A DNA stretch of 12,801 nucleotides from positions 1 to 12,801 of the forward strand of contig JAFLJV010000121.1 in NCBI GenBank assembly GCA_022712845.1, given 5' to 3'. Position 1 is the stretch's first letter, and each line of letters starts with the position of its first letter. Position numbers and translations under genes: made by a program. The notes below the pieces were generated by a model, which was not told the DNA's origin, made no database searches, and was given only the letters and a program-made list of their open reading frames with translations. Shown here one piece after another: positions 6,968-12,750 of this stretch. The stretch comes from Sulfurimonas sp. GTDB lineage: Bacteria > Campylobacterota > Campylobacteria > Campylobacterales > Sulfurimonadaceae.

Positions 6968-7351
6968 TTACTGTTTATTTATATCTTCTATTATATTGAT
7001 AGTAGTATTTAGAAGTTCACTTAAATTATTTTTACAAATTTCAAATATAGTCTCTGCGTCTAAATCAAAATAGTGATGAGATAAAATATCTCTAATCCCC
7101 TTTACTTGTTTCCACGGAATGTTTGGATAATTAGTTAAAAGTTTGTTATCAGATAATTTATCTATATTTTTAAAACCCTCTCCAATAGCTATCAATCTCA
7201 TAGAAATACTATCAAATCTCTCAAGCCCAATATCATCTTTTAAAAAATCATCGCTTGAATTAATATCTTTACATCTACTGTGTATCAACTCTAAAGAGTA
7301 TTTAACATCTTCTAAAGTAGATAAAATCATTTTATTTTTATCACTAAGCAT
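6968..7351 (-). CDS. hepT: HepT-like HEPN-domain toxin (predicted RNase)
   Basis: An all-helical HEPN protein of 127 residues. The catalytic R-x4-H-x-Y motif is intact as RDILSHHY (Arg87, His92, Tyr94), preceded by IPWKQVKGI, the usual HepT/DUF86 context. HepT toxins cleave RNA and are silenced when the MNT partner adds AMP residues to the motif tyrosine; this is known for the Shewanella pair and is applied here by homology. The start overlaps the mntA stop by 8 bases (7344-7351), so it is the second cistron and probably depends on mntA translation. Its stop lies 12 bases from the left direct repeat, that is, at the edge of the accessory block. The protein looks full length. Confidence 0.88.
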   Translation of the reverse strand: MLSDKNKMILSTLEDVKYSLELIHSRCKDINSSDDFLKDDIGLERFDSISMRLIAIGEGFKNIDKLSDNKLLTNYPNIPWKQVKGIRDILSHHYFDLDAETIFEICKNNLSELLNTTINIIEDINKQ

Positions 7352-7631
7352 AAACTAAATCTTTATTAATCATCTCTAAAAAGAAAGGTTTTATATTTTT
7401 ATGTTCTCTTATAATATCAACTTTTTTATGAAGGTCTTCTTCTATCTGCTCTTTTATAGCTATCATATTAAACATATTTGGTTTCATTGTTATAAATATA
7501 TCTATATCACTATCTTTAGTAGCTTCATCCCTTGCATAACTTCCAAACAGACCTATCCGTTCAATATTATATTGACTTTTAAATTCTTGATAATGTTCTT
7601 TTAGATAGTTTAATACATCAAGTTTTGTCAT
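7344..7631 (-). CDS. mntA: MntA-like minimal nucleotidyltransferase antitoxin
   Basis: A 95-residue minimal nucleotidyltransferase of the pol-beta superfamily. The signature G-S-x10-D-x-D is present: Gly30-Ser31 in GLFGSYARDEA and Asp42-x-Asp44 in KDSDIDIF; a third acidic position may be the Asp in KVDIIRE near residue 73. MntA antitoxins transfer AMP to the HEPN toxin encoded next to them. It is first in the two-gene operon, with AAAGG before the ATG and an extended -10 element about 40 bases upstream. Antitoxin-first order with an 8-base overlap is usual for paired systems that need excess antitoxin. Confidence 0.88.
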   Translation of the reverse strand: MTKLDVLNYLKEHYQEFKSQYNIERIGLFGSYARDEATKDSDIDIFITMKPNMFNMIAIKEQIEEDLHKKVDIIREHKNIKPFFLEMINKDLVYA

Positions 7632-7667
7632 AAAAGCCTTTCGCAGATTTAGTTTTTATTTAATCTT

Positions 7668-7676
7668 ATTATAGCA
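7668..7676 (-). promoter_or_regulatory. Extended -10 promoter element of mntA-hepT
   Basis: The minus strand reads TGCTATAAT, a consensus TATAAT with the TGn extension. I see no convincing -35, which an extended -10 can do without. Transcription would begin near 7661, about 30 bases before the mntA start. Confidence 0.55.
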
Positions 7677-7717
7677 TTTTTTAATTAGACATATTTTTTA
7701 AACAATTTGTTGTAAGC

Positions 7718-7969
7718 TTAATACACTTCTTTTCTATGGGCTATCCTAATTACAGAAATAACTAAAAGGTTGTTTTCTTTTAAATATATAATACGATAAT
7801 TACCAACTCGCTTTCTAAATTTACCTTTGTGTTTGCCCTTTAAGTGTTTGTCATTTTTAAAGTCACCACTTTGTAAATCTAGTATTTTTGATGAAACAAG
7901 TAATTGAACTTTTTTTTCAAGTTTCAAAAATTCTTTCTCAGCATCTTTATCAAATGCTATGTTATACAT
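7718..7969 (-). CDS. RelE/ParE-superfamily toxin (predicted mRNA interferase)
   Basis: From ATG at 7969 the protein has 83 residues, typical of RelE toxins. It opens MYNIAFDKDAEKEFLKLEKK, continues with KHLKGKHKGKFRKRVGNYRIIY (Arg54, Tyr58, Arg59) and ends VIRIAHRKEVY (His78, Arg79, Tyr83), the RelE C-terminal active-site pattern. RelE enzymes cut mRNA on the ribosome. The frame is open to an ATG at 8008, but that would give a 13-residue N-terminal extension unlike the family and a 47-base overlap with the antitoxin; the 7969 start overlaps it by 8 bases, as usual. Complete and apparently intact. Confidence 0.87.
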   Translation of the reverse strand: MYNIAFDKDAEKEFLKLEKKVQLLVSSKILDLQSGDFKNDKHLKGKHKGKFRKRVGNYRIIYLKENNLLVISVIRIAHRKEVY

Positions 7970-8192
7970 CAATACCAGCTTTTTTAAACACCTCTTCAAG
8001 AGGCACAACAGTTGTTTTTCCAGCTTTTAAGTTATCGATTCTTTTATCTGCAACCATCTCATCTAGTTTATCAAAATATAACTCTATAGCTTTTTCAACT
8101 AAACTTGTTCTTGTTTTGTCTAATTCATGAGCATATTCATCTAAAGTTTGTACAACATCTTTTTCAAGTCTAATATTAATTGCTTGTTTCAT
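7962..8192 (-). CDS. Ribbon-helix-helix antitoxin paired with the RelE-like toxin
   Basis: A 76-residue antitoxin from ATG at 8192. Residues 1-40 form a CopG/RHH DNA-binding unit (INIRLEKDVVQTLDEYAHELDKTRTSLVEKAIELYF); residues 45-76 are the toxin-neutralising tail (VADKRIDNLKAGKT, VPLEEVFKKAGI). An ATG at 8222 is in frame but lies in the promoter and operator, while the 8192 start has AAGGG at good spacing. RHH antitoxins repress their own promoter, and a 14-bp palindrome overlapping the -10 supports this here. Stop and toxin start overlap by 8 bases. Confidence 0.87.
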   Translation of the reverse strand: MKQAINIRLEKDVVQTLDEYAHELDKTRTSLVEKAIELYFDKLDEMVADKRIDNLKAGKTTVVPLEEVFKKAGIDV

Positions 8193-8209
8193 GATATACC
8201 CTTTTCTAT

Positions 8210-8223
8210 ATTGTATATACAAT
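8210..8223. promoter_or_regulatory. Palindromic operator of the RelE/RHH toxin-antitoxin operon
   Basis: ATTGTATATACAAT is a perfect 14-bp palindrome lying 18 bases upstream of the antitoxin start and overlapping the last bases of the -10 hexamer, covering the expected transcription start. It is the natural site for autorepression by the RHH antitoxin; binding itself is inferred. Confidence 0.68.
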
Positions 8224-8251
8224 TGTAGTGCAAAAAGAGTTGTTTTGTCAA
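8222..8251 (-). promoter_or_regulatory. Sigma-70 promoter of the RelE/RHH operon
   Basis: On the minus strand TTGACA (8251-8246, consensus) and TACAAT (8227-8222) with an 18-base spacer. The leader before the antitoxin ATG is about 22 bases. Confidence 0.72.
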
Positions 8252-8310
8252 GTGTTTATAACGGTTGAATACAAAAAATATGTTCCCTTTTTCTCAACTT
8301 CTTTTGTATT

Positions 8311-8361
8311 TTAGATAATAGCAAAGTCATCAGATTCACTAATTGCTTTTGCAATAAGATG
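8311..8361 (-). pseudogene. Out-of-frame remnant of the SH3 protein's C-terminal region
   Basis: Directly behind and partly overlapping the end of the SH3 gene, the +1 frame reads HLIAKAISESDDFAII and then stops. From memory, SH3 proteins of this kind in Sulfurimonas-like genomes continue after the lysine-rich linker with an AI..SDDF-type segment, so this looks like the lost continuation, displaced by a frameshift in the A-rich tract around 8365-8390 and then cut off by the stop at 8311. The homology is by eye only. Confidence 0.45.
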
Positions 8362-8656
8362 AGTTATTATTTATTTTCTTTTTTATTGGTTTATTATTGG
8401 AAAGATATTTATAATACACCCATCTTGCTACTCTTTTATTTTGCCCTTCTGAAAATCCATCATAATATTTAGTTATTCTTGCCCATCCATTTTCTACTTC
8501 ATAAATATCAACTTTTTGTCCTTTTTGTAAAACGCTTGTTTTTTGACCATATTTAGATGGTGATAATCTAACATTTAAGTCTTCTGAACTTACATACATG
8601 GATTGTGCATAAGAAAATATACTTATCAGCAACAATCCAATAATTTTTTTTAACAT
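8339..8656 (-). CDS. Secreted bacterial SH3-domain protein, probably truncated by frameshift
   Basis: A 105-residue reading frame. MLKKIIGLLLISIFSYAQS is a signal peptide. Residues about 20-85 form a bacterial SH3 (SH3b) domain: MYVSSEDLNVRLSPS, QKGQKVDIYEVENGWARI, then RVARWVYYKYL. A lysine/asparagine-rich tail (NNKPIKKKINNN) follows and the frame ends abruptly with a short unlike tail. SH3b domains bind peptidoglycan or mediate contacts in the cell envelope. The start has a strong AAAGGAG site. The remnant in the next frame suggests the native protein was longer, so the product may be a domain-only fragment or non-functional. It lies inside the repeat-bounded block, next to the toxin-antitoxin operon. 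Confidence 0.7.
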   Translation of the reverse strand: MLKKIIGLLLISIFSYAQSMYVSSEDLNVRLSPSKYGQKTSVLQKGQKVDIYEVENGWARITKYYDGFSEGQNKRVARWVYYKYLSNNKPIKKKINNNSSYCKSN

Positions 8657-8906
8657 TTAAACTCCTTTAGATTTATTCATATACATTTAGATATGCCTAA
8701 CTACTTATTCTTGCCCATTATGATAAACACAGCCTTAAATAGCATTATTAATAACACAAAAAAATAGCCGTTATTTGGACAAAACAAGAGAATCACTCAG
8801 CTTGCTGATGTTTCCTCAAAGTATTGGGTTAATTATTTTCCCTGTTTTACCCACCTTTAACAAACATTTGTCTAAAATTCGTTTACTATTTTTACAAAGG
8901 TTTCTT
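8657..8906. other. 250-bp intergenic region between SH3 gene and gltX
   Basis: Holds the SH3-gene upstream region and the right direct repeat (8845-8876). Between about 8700 and 8840 I see no supported gene. A short plus-strand frame (from 8767) reads PLFGQNKRITQLADVSSKY, faintly like a DNA-binding protein fragment, but it is too short to call. Confidence 0.5.
8845..8876 (+). repeat. Right 32-bp direct repeat bounding the toxin-antitoxin block
   Basis: Second copy of the repeat at 6924-6955 (30 of 32 identical, same orientation), 30 bases upstream of the gltX start. Its end supplies the first bases of TAAAAT (8873-8878), a plausible gltX -10. The copies are 1921 bases apart. Confidence 0.85.
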
Positions 8907-10298
8907 ATGGTTGTTACTCGTTTTGCTCCAAGTCCTACTGGCTATCTTCACATCGGTGGTTTACGAACTGCTCTTTTTTCTTATCTTTGGGCTAAAAAAA
9001 ATGGTGGGAAATTTGTTCTTCGCATAGAAGATACTGATAAAGCTAGAAACTCCCAAGAAGCTACTGATGCTATTGTAAAAGCGTTTGAATGGTTGGGGCT
9101 TGAACATAATGGAGAGATAACTTACCAATCACAACGAGATGACATATATGCTGGATATATTAAACAACTTTTAGACGAAGGTAAAGCTTACAAATGCTAC
9201 ATGTCAAAAGAGGAACTTACAGCACTTCGTGAAACTCAAATGGCAAATAAAGAGCGTACAAAATATGATGGCAAGTATCGTGATTTTGATGGAACTCCAC
9301 CAGAAGGTGCCCAGCCAGTTATCCGCATAAAAGCTCCACTAACTGGAGAGATTATTGTAAAAGATGGCGTAAAAGGTGACATAAGCTTTCAAGCTGAAGA
9401 TATTTTAGATGACTTTGTAATTGCTAGAGCTGATGGAGCTCCAACTTATAACTTTGTTGTTGCTATTGATGATGCTCTTATGGGTATAAATGAAGTTATC
9501 CGTGGAGATGATCACTTATCAAATACTCCAAAACAAATAGTTGTTTATGAAGCTCTTGGATTTGAACTTCCTAAGTTTTATCATGTTCCTATGATTCACA
9601 ATTCTGATGGTAAAAAATTATCTAAAAGGGATGGTGCTACAGATGTTATGGCTTATAAAGAGATGGGTTATACTCCAGCTTCACTTCTAAACTTTTTAGT
9701 TCGTCTTGGTTGGAGTCATGGTGATCAAGAGATATTTTCAATGGATGAGATGCAAGAGTTATTTAATCCACAAGATATCAACAAGTCAGCATCTATCTAC
9801 AATACTGAAAAACTTGACTGGTTAAACTCTCACTATCTTAAAAATACACCAAATGCTGAACTAGCTCAGTTACTAACTCAGTATGATTTAGTACTAACTT
9901 CACATGATAAAAAAGAGATTTTACTAGATGAGCTTAAAGATCGTGCTAAAACTCTAAAAGAGATGGCTATTCTTGTAAAAGAGATTATAGAGATTCCAAG
10001 CTCTTACGATGAAAAAGCTGTAAAAAAAGCTTTTAAAGGTAATGCTTTAGAAGTTTTAAAAGCTTTTAAAACAAAAGTAGAGTCCGCAAATGAGCTACAT
10101 CTGCCATCTGACTATCATCATATCATGCAAGAGGTTGTTAATGAAATGGAAATTGGTTTTGGTAAGATTGGTCAACCTCTAAGAGTTGCTCTTTTAGGAA
10201 AGATGGGCGGACCTGGTCTTGATAGTATTATGGCAATAATTGGTAAAGATGAAACTATTCAGCGTATAATAAATGCAATAAGTAAACACACTGTTTAG
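8907..10298 (+). CDS. gltX: Glutamyl-tRNA synthetase
   Basis: Class I synthetase that charges tRNA with glutamate. From ATG at 8907 it has 463 residues, the normal bacterial GluRS length. The nucleotide-binding motif is FAPSPTGYLHIGG (HIGH-class, residues 6-18) and the second signature is KLSKRDG (237-243). LRIEDTDKARN, GDDHLSNTPKQ and the C-terminal helical anticodon-binding region (from about 320) are all present. The frame is open upstream to 8775, but those residues cross the direct repeat and match nothing; AAAGG at 8896-8900 has ideal spacing to 8907. Campylobacterota often carry two GluRS paralogues, one charging tRNA-Gln for amidation; which one this is cannot be decided from one copy. 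Divergent from the surA-like gene across the accessory block. Confidence 0.96.
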   Translation: MVVTRFAPSPTGYLHIGGLRTALFSYLWAKKNGGKFVLRIEDTDKARNSQEATDAIVKAFEWLGLEHNGEITYQSQRDDIYAGYIKQLLDEGKAYKCYMSKEELTALRETQMANKERTKYDGKYRDFDGTPPEGAQPVIRIKAPLTGEIIVKDGVKGDISFQAEDILDDFVIARADGAPTYNFVVAIDDALMGINEVIRGDDHLSNTPKQIVVYEALGFELPKFYHVPMIHNSDGKKLSKRDGATDVMAYKEMGYTPASLLNFLVRLGWSHGDQEIFSMDEMQELFNPQDINKSASIYNTEKLDWLNSHYLKNTPNAELAQLLTQYDLVLTSHDKKEILLDELKDRAKTLKEMAILVKEIIEIPSSYDEKAVKKAFKGNALEVLKAFKTKVESANELHLPSDYHHIMQEVVNEMEIGFGKIGQPLRVALLGKMGGPGLDSIMAIIGKDETIQRIINAISKHTV

Positions 10299-10314
10299 TG
10301 CATAAAAGAAACTT

Positions 10315-10337
10315 GTCCCTTTTACTTCGCTTGGGAC
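10315..10337. repeat. Locally GC-richer inverted repeat between gltX and permease
   Basis: GTCCC (10315-10319) and GGGAC (10333-10337) flank TTTTACTTCGCTT, inside a stretch (10311-10355) noticeably richer in G and C than its surroundings. No T-run follows, so it is not a standard terminator. It could be a dispersed intergenic repeat or an RNA hairpin in the permease leader. Confidence 0.35.
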
Positions 10338-10375
10338 GCTCTGCCTACTAAAGTCAGAATATTTAGGAGAAAAAA

Positions 10376-11416
10376 ATGGAAATCATTTCTTTATTTTTTA
10401 CAGCATTAATTGAACTTAGTAATGCTATGGCTTTCTATATCCTTTTTGGACTTGTCTTTGCAGGAATACTGCATGAATTGATTCCAGAATCAATTGTTAC
10501 TAAACATCTTGGCAAAGAGAGTATCAGCTCTGTTATAAAATCAACTATCTTTGGTATTCCTTTACCTGTTTGCTCATGCGGTGTTATCCCACTTGCTACA
10601 AGCATAAAAAAAAGTGGTGCAAGCAAAGGTGCTACTTTATCTTTTTTAATTTCCACTCCCATCACTGGCGTTGACTCAATCTTAGCAACTTTTGGTATGT
10701 TTGGTTGGGTTTTTACAATATACAGAGTTATAACCTCTATGTTTATTGCAATGATAGCTGGAATATTAACAAATATTTTAGACAAAGAAATTATAACTGA
10801 TGAAAAAGAGAGCGAAAGTTGTTGCTGTTCAAGTGAGGCATCTCATACTCATGATGAACAAAAACCAAAATTTTCATTTATAAAAGCTATGAAGTATGCA
10901 TTTGTAACTCTTTTAAGTGATATAGCAAAACCTCTATTTTGGGGTTTAATACTTGGTGCACTTATTACCATAGCAATCCCTCAAAATCTTAGTGAAATTT
11001 TAACTCAACACACATGGCTTTCATACCTTATAGCAATCGCGATTGCTGTCCCGATGTATGTTTGTGCAACAGCTTCACTTCCTATAGCAGCAGCTCTTAT
11101 GCTTAGTGGTGTAAGTGCTGGTGCTGCTTTTGTATTTTTAAGTGCAGGACCTGCTACAAATACAGTAACCATAGGTGTAGTTAAAAAAATGCTAGGTACA
11201 AAATCTTTATATATCTATTTAGGAAGCATTATTTTTGGAAGTATTATTTTTGGGCTTGGGCTTGATTTTGTATTTGACATTAACGAAATTGATCCAAAAT
11301 CTCTTATCCATATACATGAAGAATCAGGTATGCTAGATATACTAAGCAGTATTGTTTTATGGGCATTGATGCTCTTTTTTATCATAAAACCTTACTTTAA
11401 AACTCAAAAACTTTGA
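10376..11416 (+). CDS. SO_0444-family Cu/Zn efflux permease
   Basis: A 346-residue polytopic inner-membrane permease of the DUF318/ArsP-like superfamily. The hallmark PVCSCGVIPLATSIKKSGASKGATLSFLISTPITGVDS block (residues 64-101, Cys66 and Cys68) and its second-half echo PMYVCATASLPIAAALMLSGVSAGAAFVF (226-254, Cys230) are both present, suggesting an internal duplication with conserved metal-path cysteines. The loop between the halves (about 140-168) carries CCCSSEASHTHDE, a likely metal-binding patch of three cysteines and two histidines. About eight to ten membrane helices can be picked out. By family it exports copper or zinc; specificity is not readable here. AGGAG lies before the ATG. It follows gltX by 77 bases, and a small secreted-protein gene is convergent downstream. 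Confidence 0.85.
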   Translation: MEIISLFFTALIELSNAMAFYILFGLVFAGILHELIPESIVTKHLGKESISSVIKSTIFGIPLPVCSCGVIPLATSIKKSGASKGATLSFLISTPITGVDSILATFGMFGWVFTIYRVITSMFIAMIAGILTNILDKEIITDEKESESCCCSSEASHTHDEQKPKFSFIKAMKYAFVTLLSDIAKPLFWGLILGALITIAIPQNLSEILTQHTWLSYLIAIAIAVPMYVCATASLPIAAALMLSGVSAGAAFVFLSAGPATNTVTIGVVKKMLGTKSLYIYLGSIIFGSIIFGLGLDFVFDINEIDPKSLIHIHEESGMLDILSSIVLWALMLFFIIKPYFKTQKL

Positions 11417-11469
11417 TTTTCCAAATAAATATAATTAAAAACTTCGGTTAATCAAGCAAATAGACTCAT

Positions 11470-11733
11470 TTAATGAGTTTGTATGTTACCTCTTTGGTAT
11501 TTTTCTTTAGATTGTGGTACTCTCCACTCATTTTGAGTATTTACTTTCTTTTTTTTATCTGTCTTCTTTTTAATATCTTTTTCTTCTGATTTATCTTTAG
11601 TACTTTGTACTTTCATTGTAGAGCCATATTTTCCAGCACCTCATTTCATACCTTCTGCATTAAGAGCTGTAAACCCTAAACTCAAAGATAAAATAACCCA
11701 AAAAACAGGTTGAAATAATTTTACAGTTTTCAT
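11470..11733 (-). pseudogene. Small secreted lysine-rich protein with one in-frame TGA (selenocysteine or nonsense mutation)
   Basis: Read by hand on the minus strand: ATG at 11733, preceded by AGAGG at 7-base spacing; a signal peptide with cleavage after LNA (residue 26); the motif EGMK; a TGA at codon 31 (11643-11641); then GAGKYGSTM and an open frame to TAA at 11470, 87 positions in all. The part after the TGA is very rich in lysine, glutamate and aspartate (about 38-62) and ends with NEWRVPQS and KYQRGN. Fifty-six codons with no further stop in AT-rich DNA, plus a proper start and signal peptide, argue this was one protein. The EG-K-x-G-x-GK-x-G spacing recalls small copper-related exported proteins with EGKCGEGKCG-like motifs; here the first cysteine position is TGA and the second is Tyr. 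I saw no convincing SECIS hairpin. Convergent with a Cu/Zn exporter. Confidence 0.6.
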
Positions 11734-11958
11734 AATATAACCTCTTTGATTGATTTTTATAATTGTACATAAAATATTTTCATAATTTAAAAGCTTATAA
11801 AATTAATATAAAAAATTATTTTATAATAAGTTTTTTGCTTTTAAGGGAATATTTTATGTGTTCTGTTATTTATTAATATTAAGAATAAATTTACTATAAT
11901 TTGGAATGAATAAAGCTCAACCCGACCGTTATAGATTAAATTCTAACAGGAAACCAAA
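11734..11958. other. Divergent intergenic region between the small secreted-protein gene and the SDR gene
   Basis: 225 bases, very AT-rich. On the plus strand TATAAT at 11895-11900 is a candidate -10 for the SDR gene, without a clear -35. An 18-codon frame from ATG 11906 ends in a TGA overlapping the SDR TTG start; it would be nearly leaderless from that promoter and may be fortuitous. On the minus strand TACAAT (11767-11762) is a possible -10 for the secreted-protein gene. Confidence 0.4.
11920..11932 (+). repeat. Left imperfect inverted repeat flanking the SDR gene
   Basis: ACCCGACCGTTAT resembles the reverse complement of 12658-12669 (ACTCGACCTTAT), with one mismatch and one gap. Both lie just outside the SDR gene in locally GC-richer sequence. 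Short enough to be chance; a gene-cassette or small mobile unit is the alternative. Confidence 0.3.
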
Positions 11959-12657
11959 TTGAACAAAACAGTATTAATCACAGGTGGAAATAAAGGGATA
12001 GGACTAGAAGTTACAAGAGAATTTTTAAGCCTAAACTACGACATTATTGTAATCGCAAGAGATTTTAATGACTTTGAATTTAAAAACAATGATAAAATAA
12101 AACAAATAATATTTGATTTATCAAGAGTTGATGAAATACCAACTTTAATATCATCATTAGATCCAATTGATATATTGATTAATAATGCTGGTGTAATGTA
12201 TTCATTACCATATAATCAATACTCAAATGATAAAAAAGAGTCTATGTTAAAACTAAATATAGAAACGCCAATAAAACTTATCGAAGAGGTTTCAAAAAGC
12301 ATGATTAAAAAAGGCAATGGAAGAATTGTAAATAATGCTTCTGTTGCAGGCTATACAGGACATCCTGACATTTGGTACGGAATAACAAAAGCTGGACTTA
12401 TAAATGCAACTAAAAGTTTTGCAAAAATATTTGATGGAAAAATTATAATAAATGCAGTTGCTCCAAGTCCAGTTGATACAGATATGCAAAAAGTCAATTC
12501 AAAAGAGAGAAAAGATGCTTTTATGAAGTCTGTTATTACTAAAAGATTTGCTACTGCTCAAGAGGTTGCAAAAACTATTATTTGGTTAGCAACTGAATCT
12601 CCAGAATATATAAATGGAACTTGTATAGATATAAACAATGGTTCTTTTCCAAGATAA
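11959..12657 (+). CDS. Short-chain dehydrogenase/reductase (SDR), classical type
   Basis: A 232-residue NAD(P)-dependent oxidoreductase with a Rossmann fold. Cofactor motif TGGNKGIG is at residues 8-15; NNAGV at 75-79; the active site is Ser128 (NNASVAGYTG) with Tyr140 and Lys144 (YGITK); VAPSPVDTDM is at 167-176; the C-terminus ends in INNGSFPR. The catalytic set is complete. The substrate is not predictable; it looks like 3-oxoacyl-ACP-reductase relatives but nothing nearby concerns fatty acids. It starts at TTG: there is no in-frame ATG near, AGGA (11948-11951) has ideal 7-base spacing, and the MNKTVLITGG opening is right for the family. It stands alone, flanked by short imperfect inverted repeats, and could be an acquired single gene. 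Confidence 0.88.
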   Translation: MNKTVLITGGNKGIGLEVTREFLSLNYDIIVIARDFNDFEFKNNDKIKQIIFDLSRVDEIPTLISSLDPIDILINNAGVMYSLPYNQYSNDKKESMLKLNIETPIKLIEEVSKSMIKKGNGRIVNNASVAGYTGHPDIWYGITKAGLINATKSFAKIFDGKIIINAVAPSPVDTDMQKVNSKERKDAFMKSVITKRFATAQEVAKTIIWLATESPEYINGTCIDINNGSFPR

Positions 12658-12669
12658 ATAAGGTCGAGT
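12658..12669 (-). repeat. Right imperfect inverted repeat flanking the SDR gene
   Basis: ATAAGGTCGAGT directly follows the SDR stop codon. Its reverse complement is close to ACCCGACCGTTAT at 11920-11932 (one mismatch, one gap). Confidence 0.3.
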
Positions 12670-12694
12670 CGCCACGTTAAAAATATTACAAATT

Positions 12695-12717
12695 TAACAT
12701 ATACATGTTACATTTTT
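12695..12717 (+). terminator. Weak hairpin with T-run after the SDR gene
   Basis: TAACAT, loop ATAC, ATGTTA, then CATTTTT. A six-pair AT-rich stem followed by five T; it could act as an inefficient intrinsic terminator for the SDR gene. The low stem stability keeps confidence low. Confidence 0.3.
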
Positions 12718-12750
12718 ATACACTAAGTAACTGCTTTAGAAATTTGTTGA

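Noticed and set aside
6042..7351. Identical opening MLSDKN in the dCMP deaminase and HepT
   Set aside because: Only six codons (17 of 18 bases), with unrelated proteins afterwards; most likely chance in AT-rich start regions.
8775..8906. N-terminal extension of gltX from 8775
   Set aside because: The 44 extra residues cross the direct repeat and match nothing in GluRS; AAAGG and ATG at 8907 give the standard FAPSPTG start.
10435..10785. Long minus-strand frame opposite the permease
   Set aside because: It mirrors the hydrophobic coding strand of the permease, has no ribosome site or recognisable domain, and is a shadow frame. The same applies to frames opposite cysD, cysK, mntA, hepT, the RHH antitoxin and the SDR gene.
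4306..11416. Arsenic-resistance island (arsC plus ArsP-like permease)
   Set aside because: The two genes are more than 5 kb apart with unrelated genes between them, and the permease has the Cys/His features of the SO_0444 Cu/Zn type.
11434..11452. UUCG-loop hairpin after the permease as an intrinsic terminator
   Set aside because: The stem is only about three continuous pairs with a bulge, and no T-run follows.
11643..11690. Expected SECIS-like fragment after the TGA of the small secreted-protein gene (plus-strand coordinates nominal; the real downstream region is 11640-11596)
   Set aside because: Downstream of the TGA I found only a short AGTAC-AAA-GTACT hairpin without loop G or U features; it is not a convincing bacterial SECIS, so selenocysteine stays a hypothesis.
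11920..11937. Integron attC half-site (GCTCAAC ... GTTATAG)
   Set aside because: GTTATAG does not fit the GTTRRRY core, no full-length attC fold was seen on either side, and no integrase is in the window.
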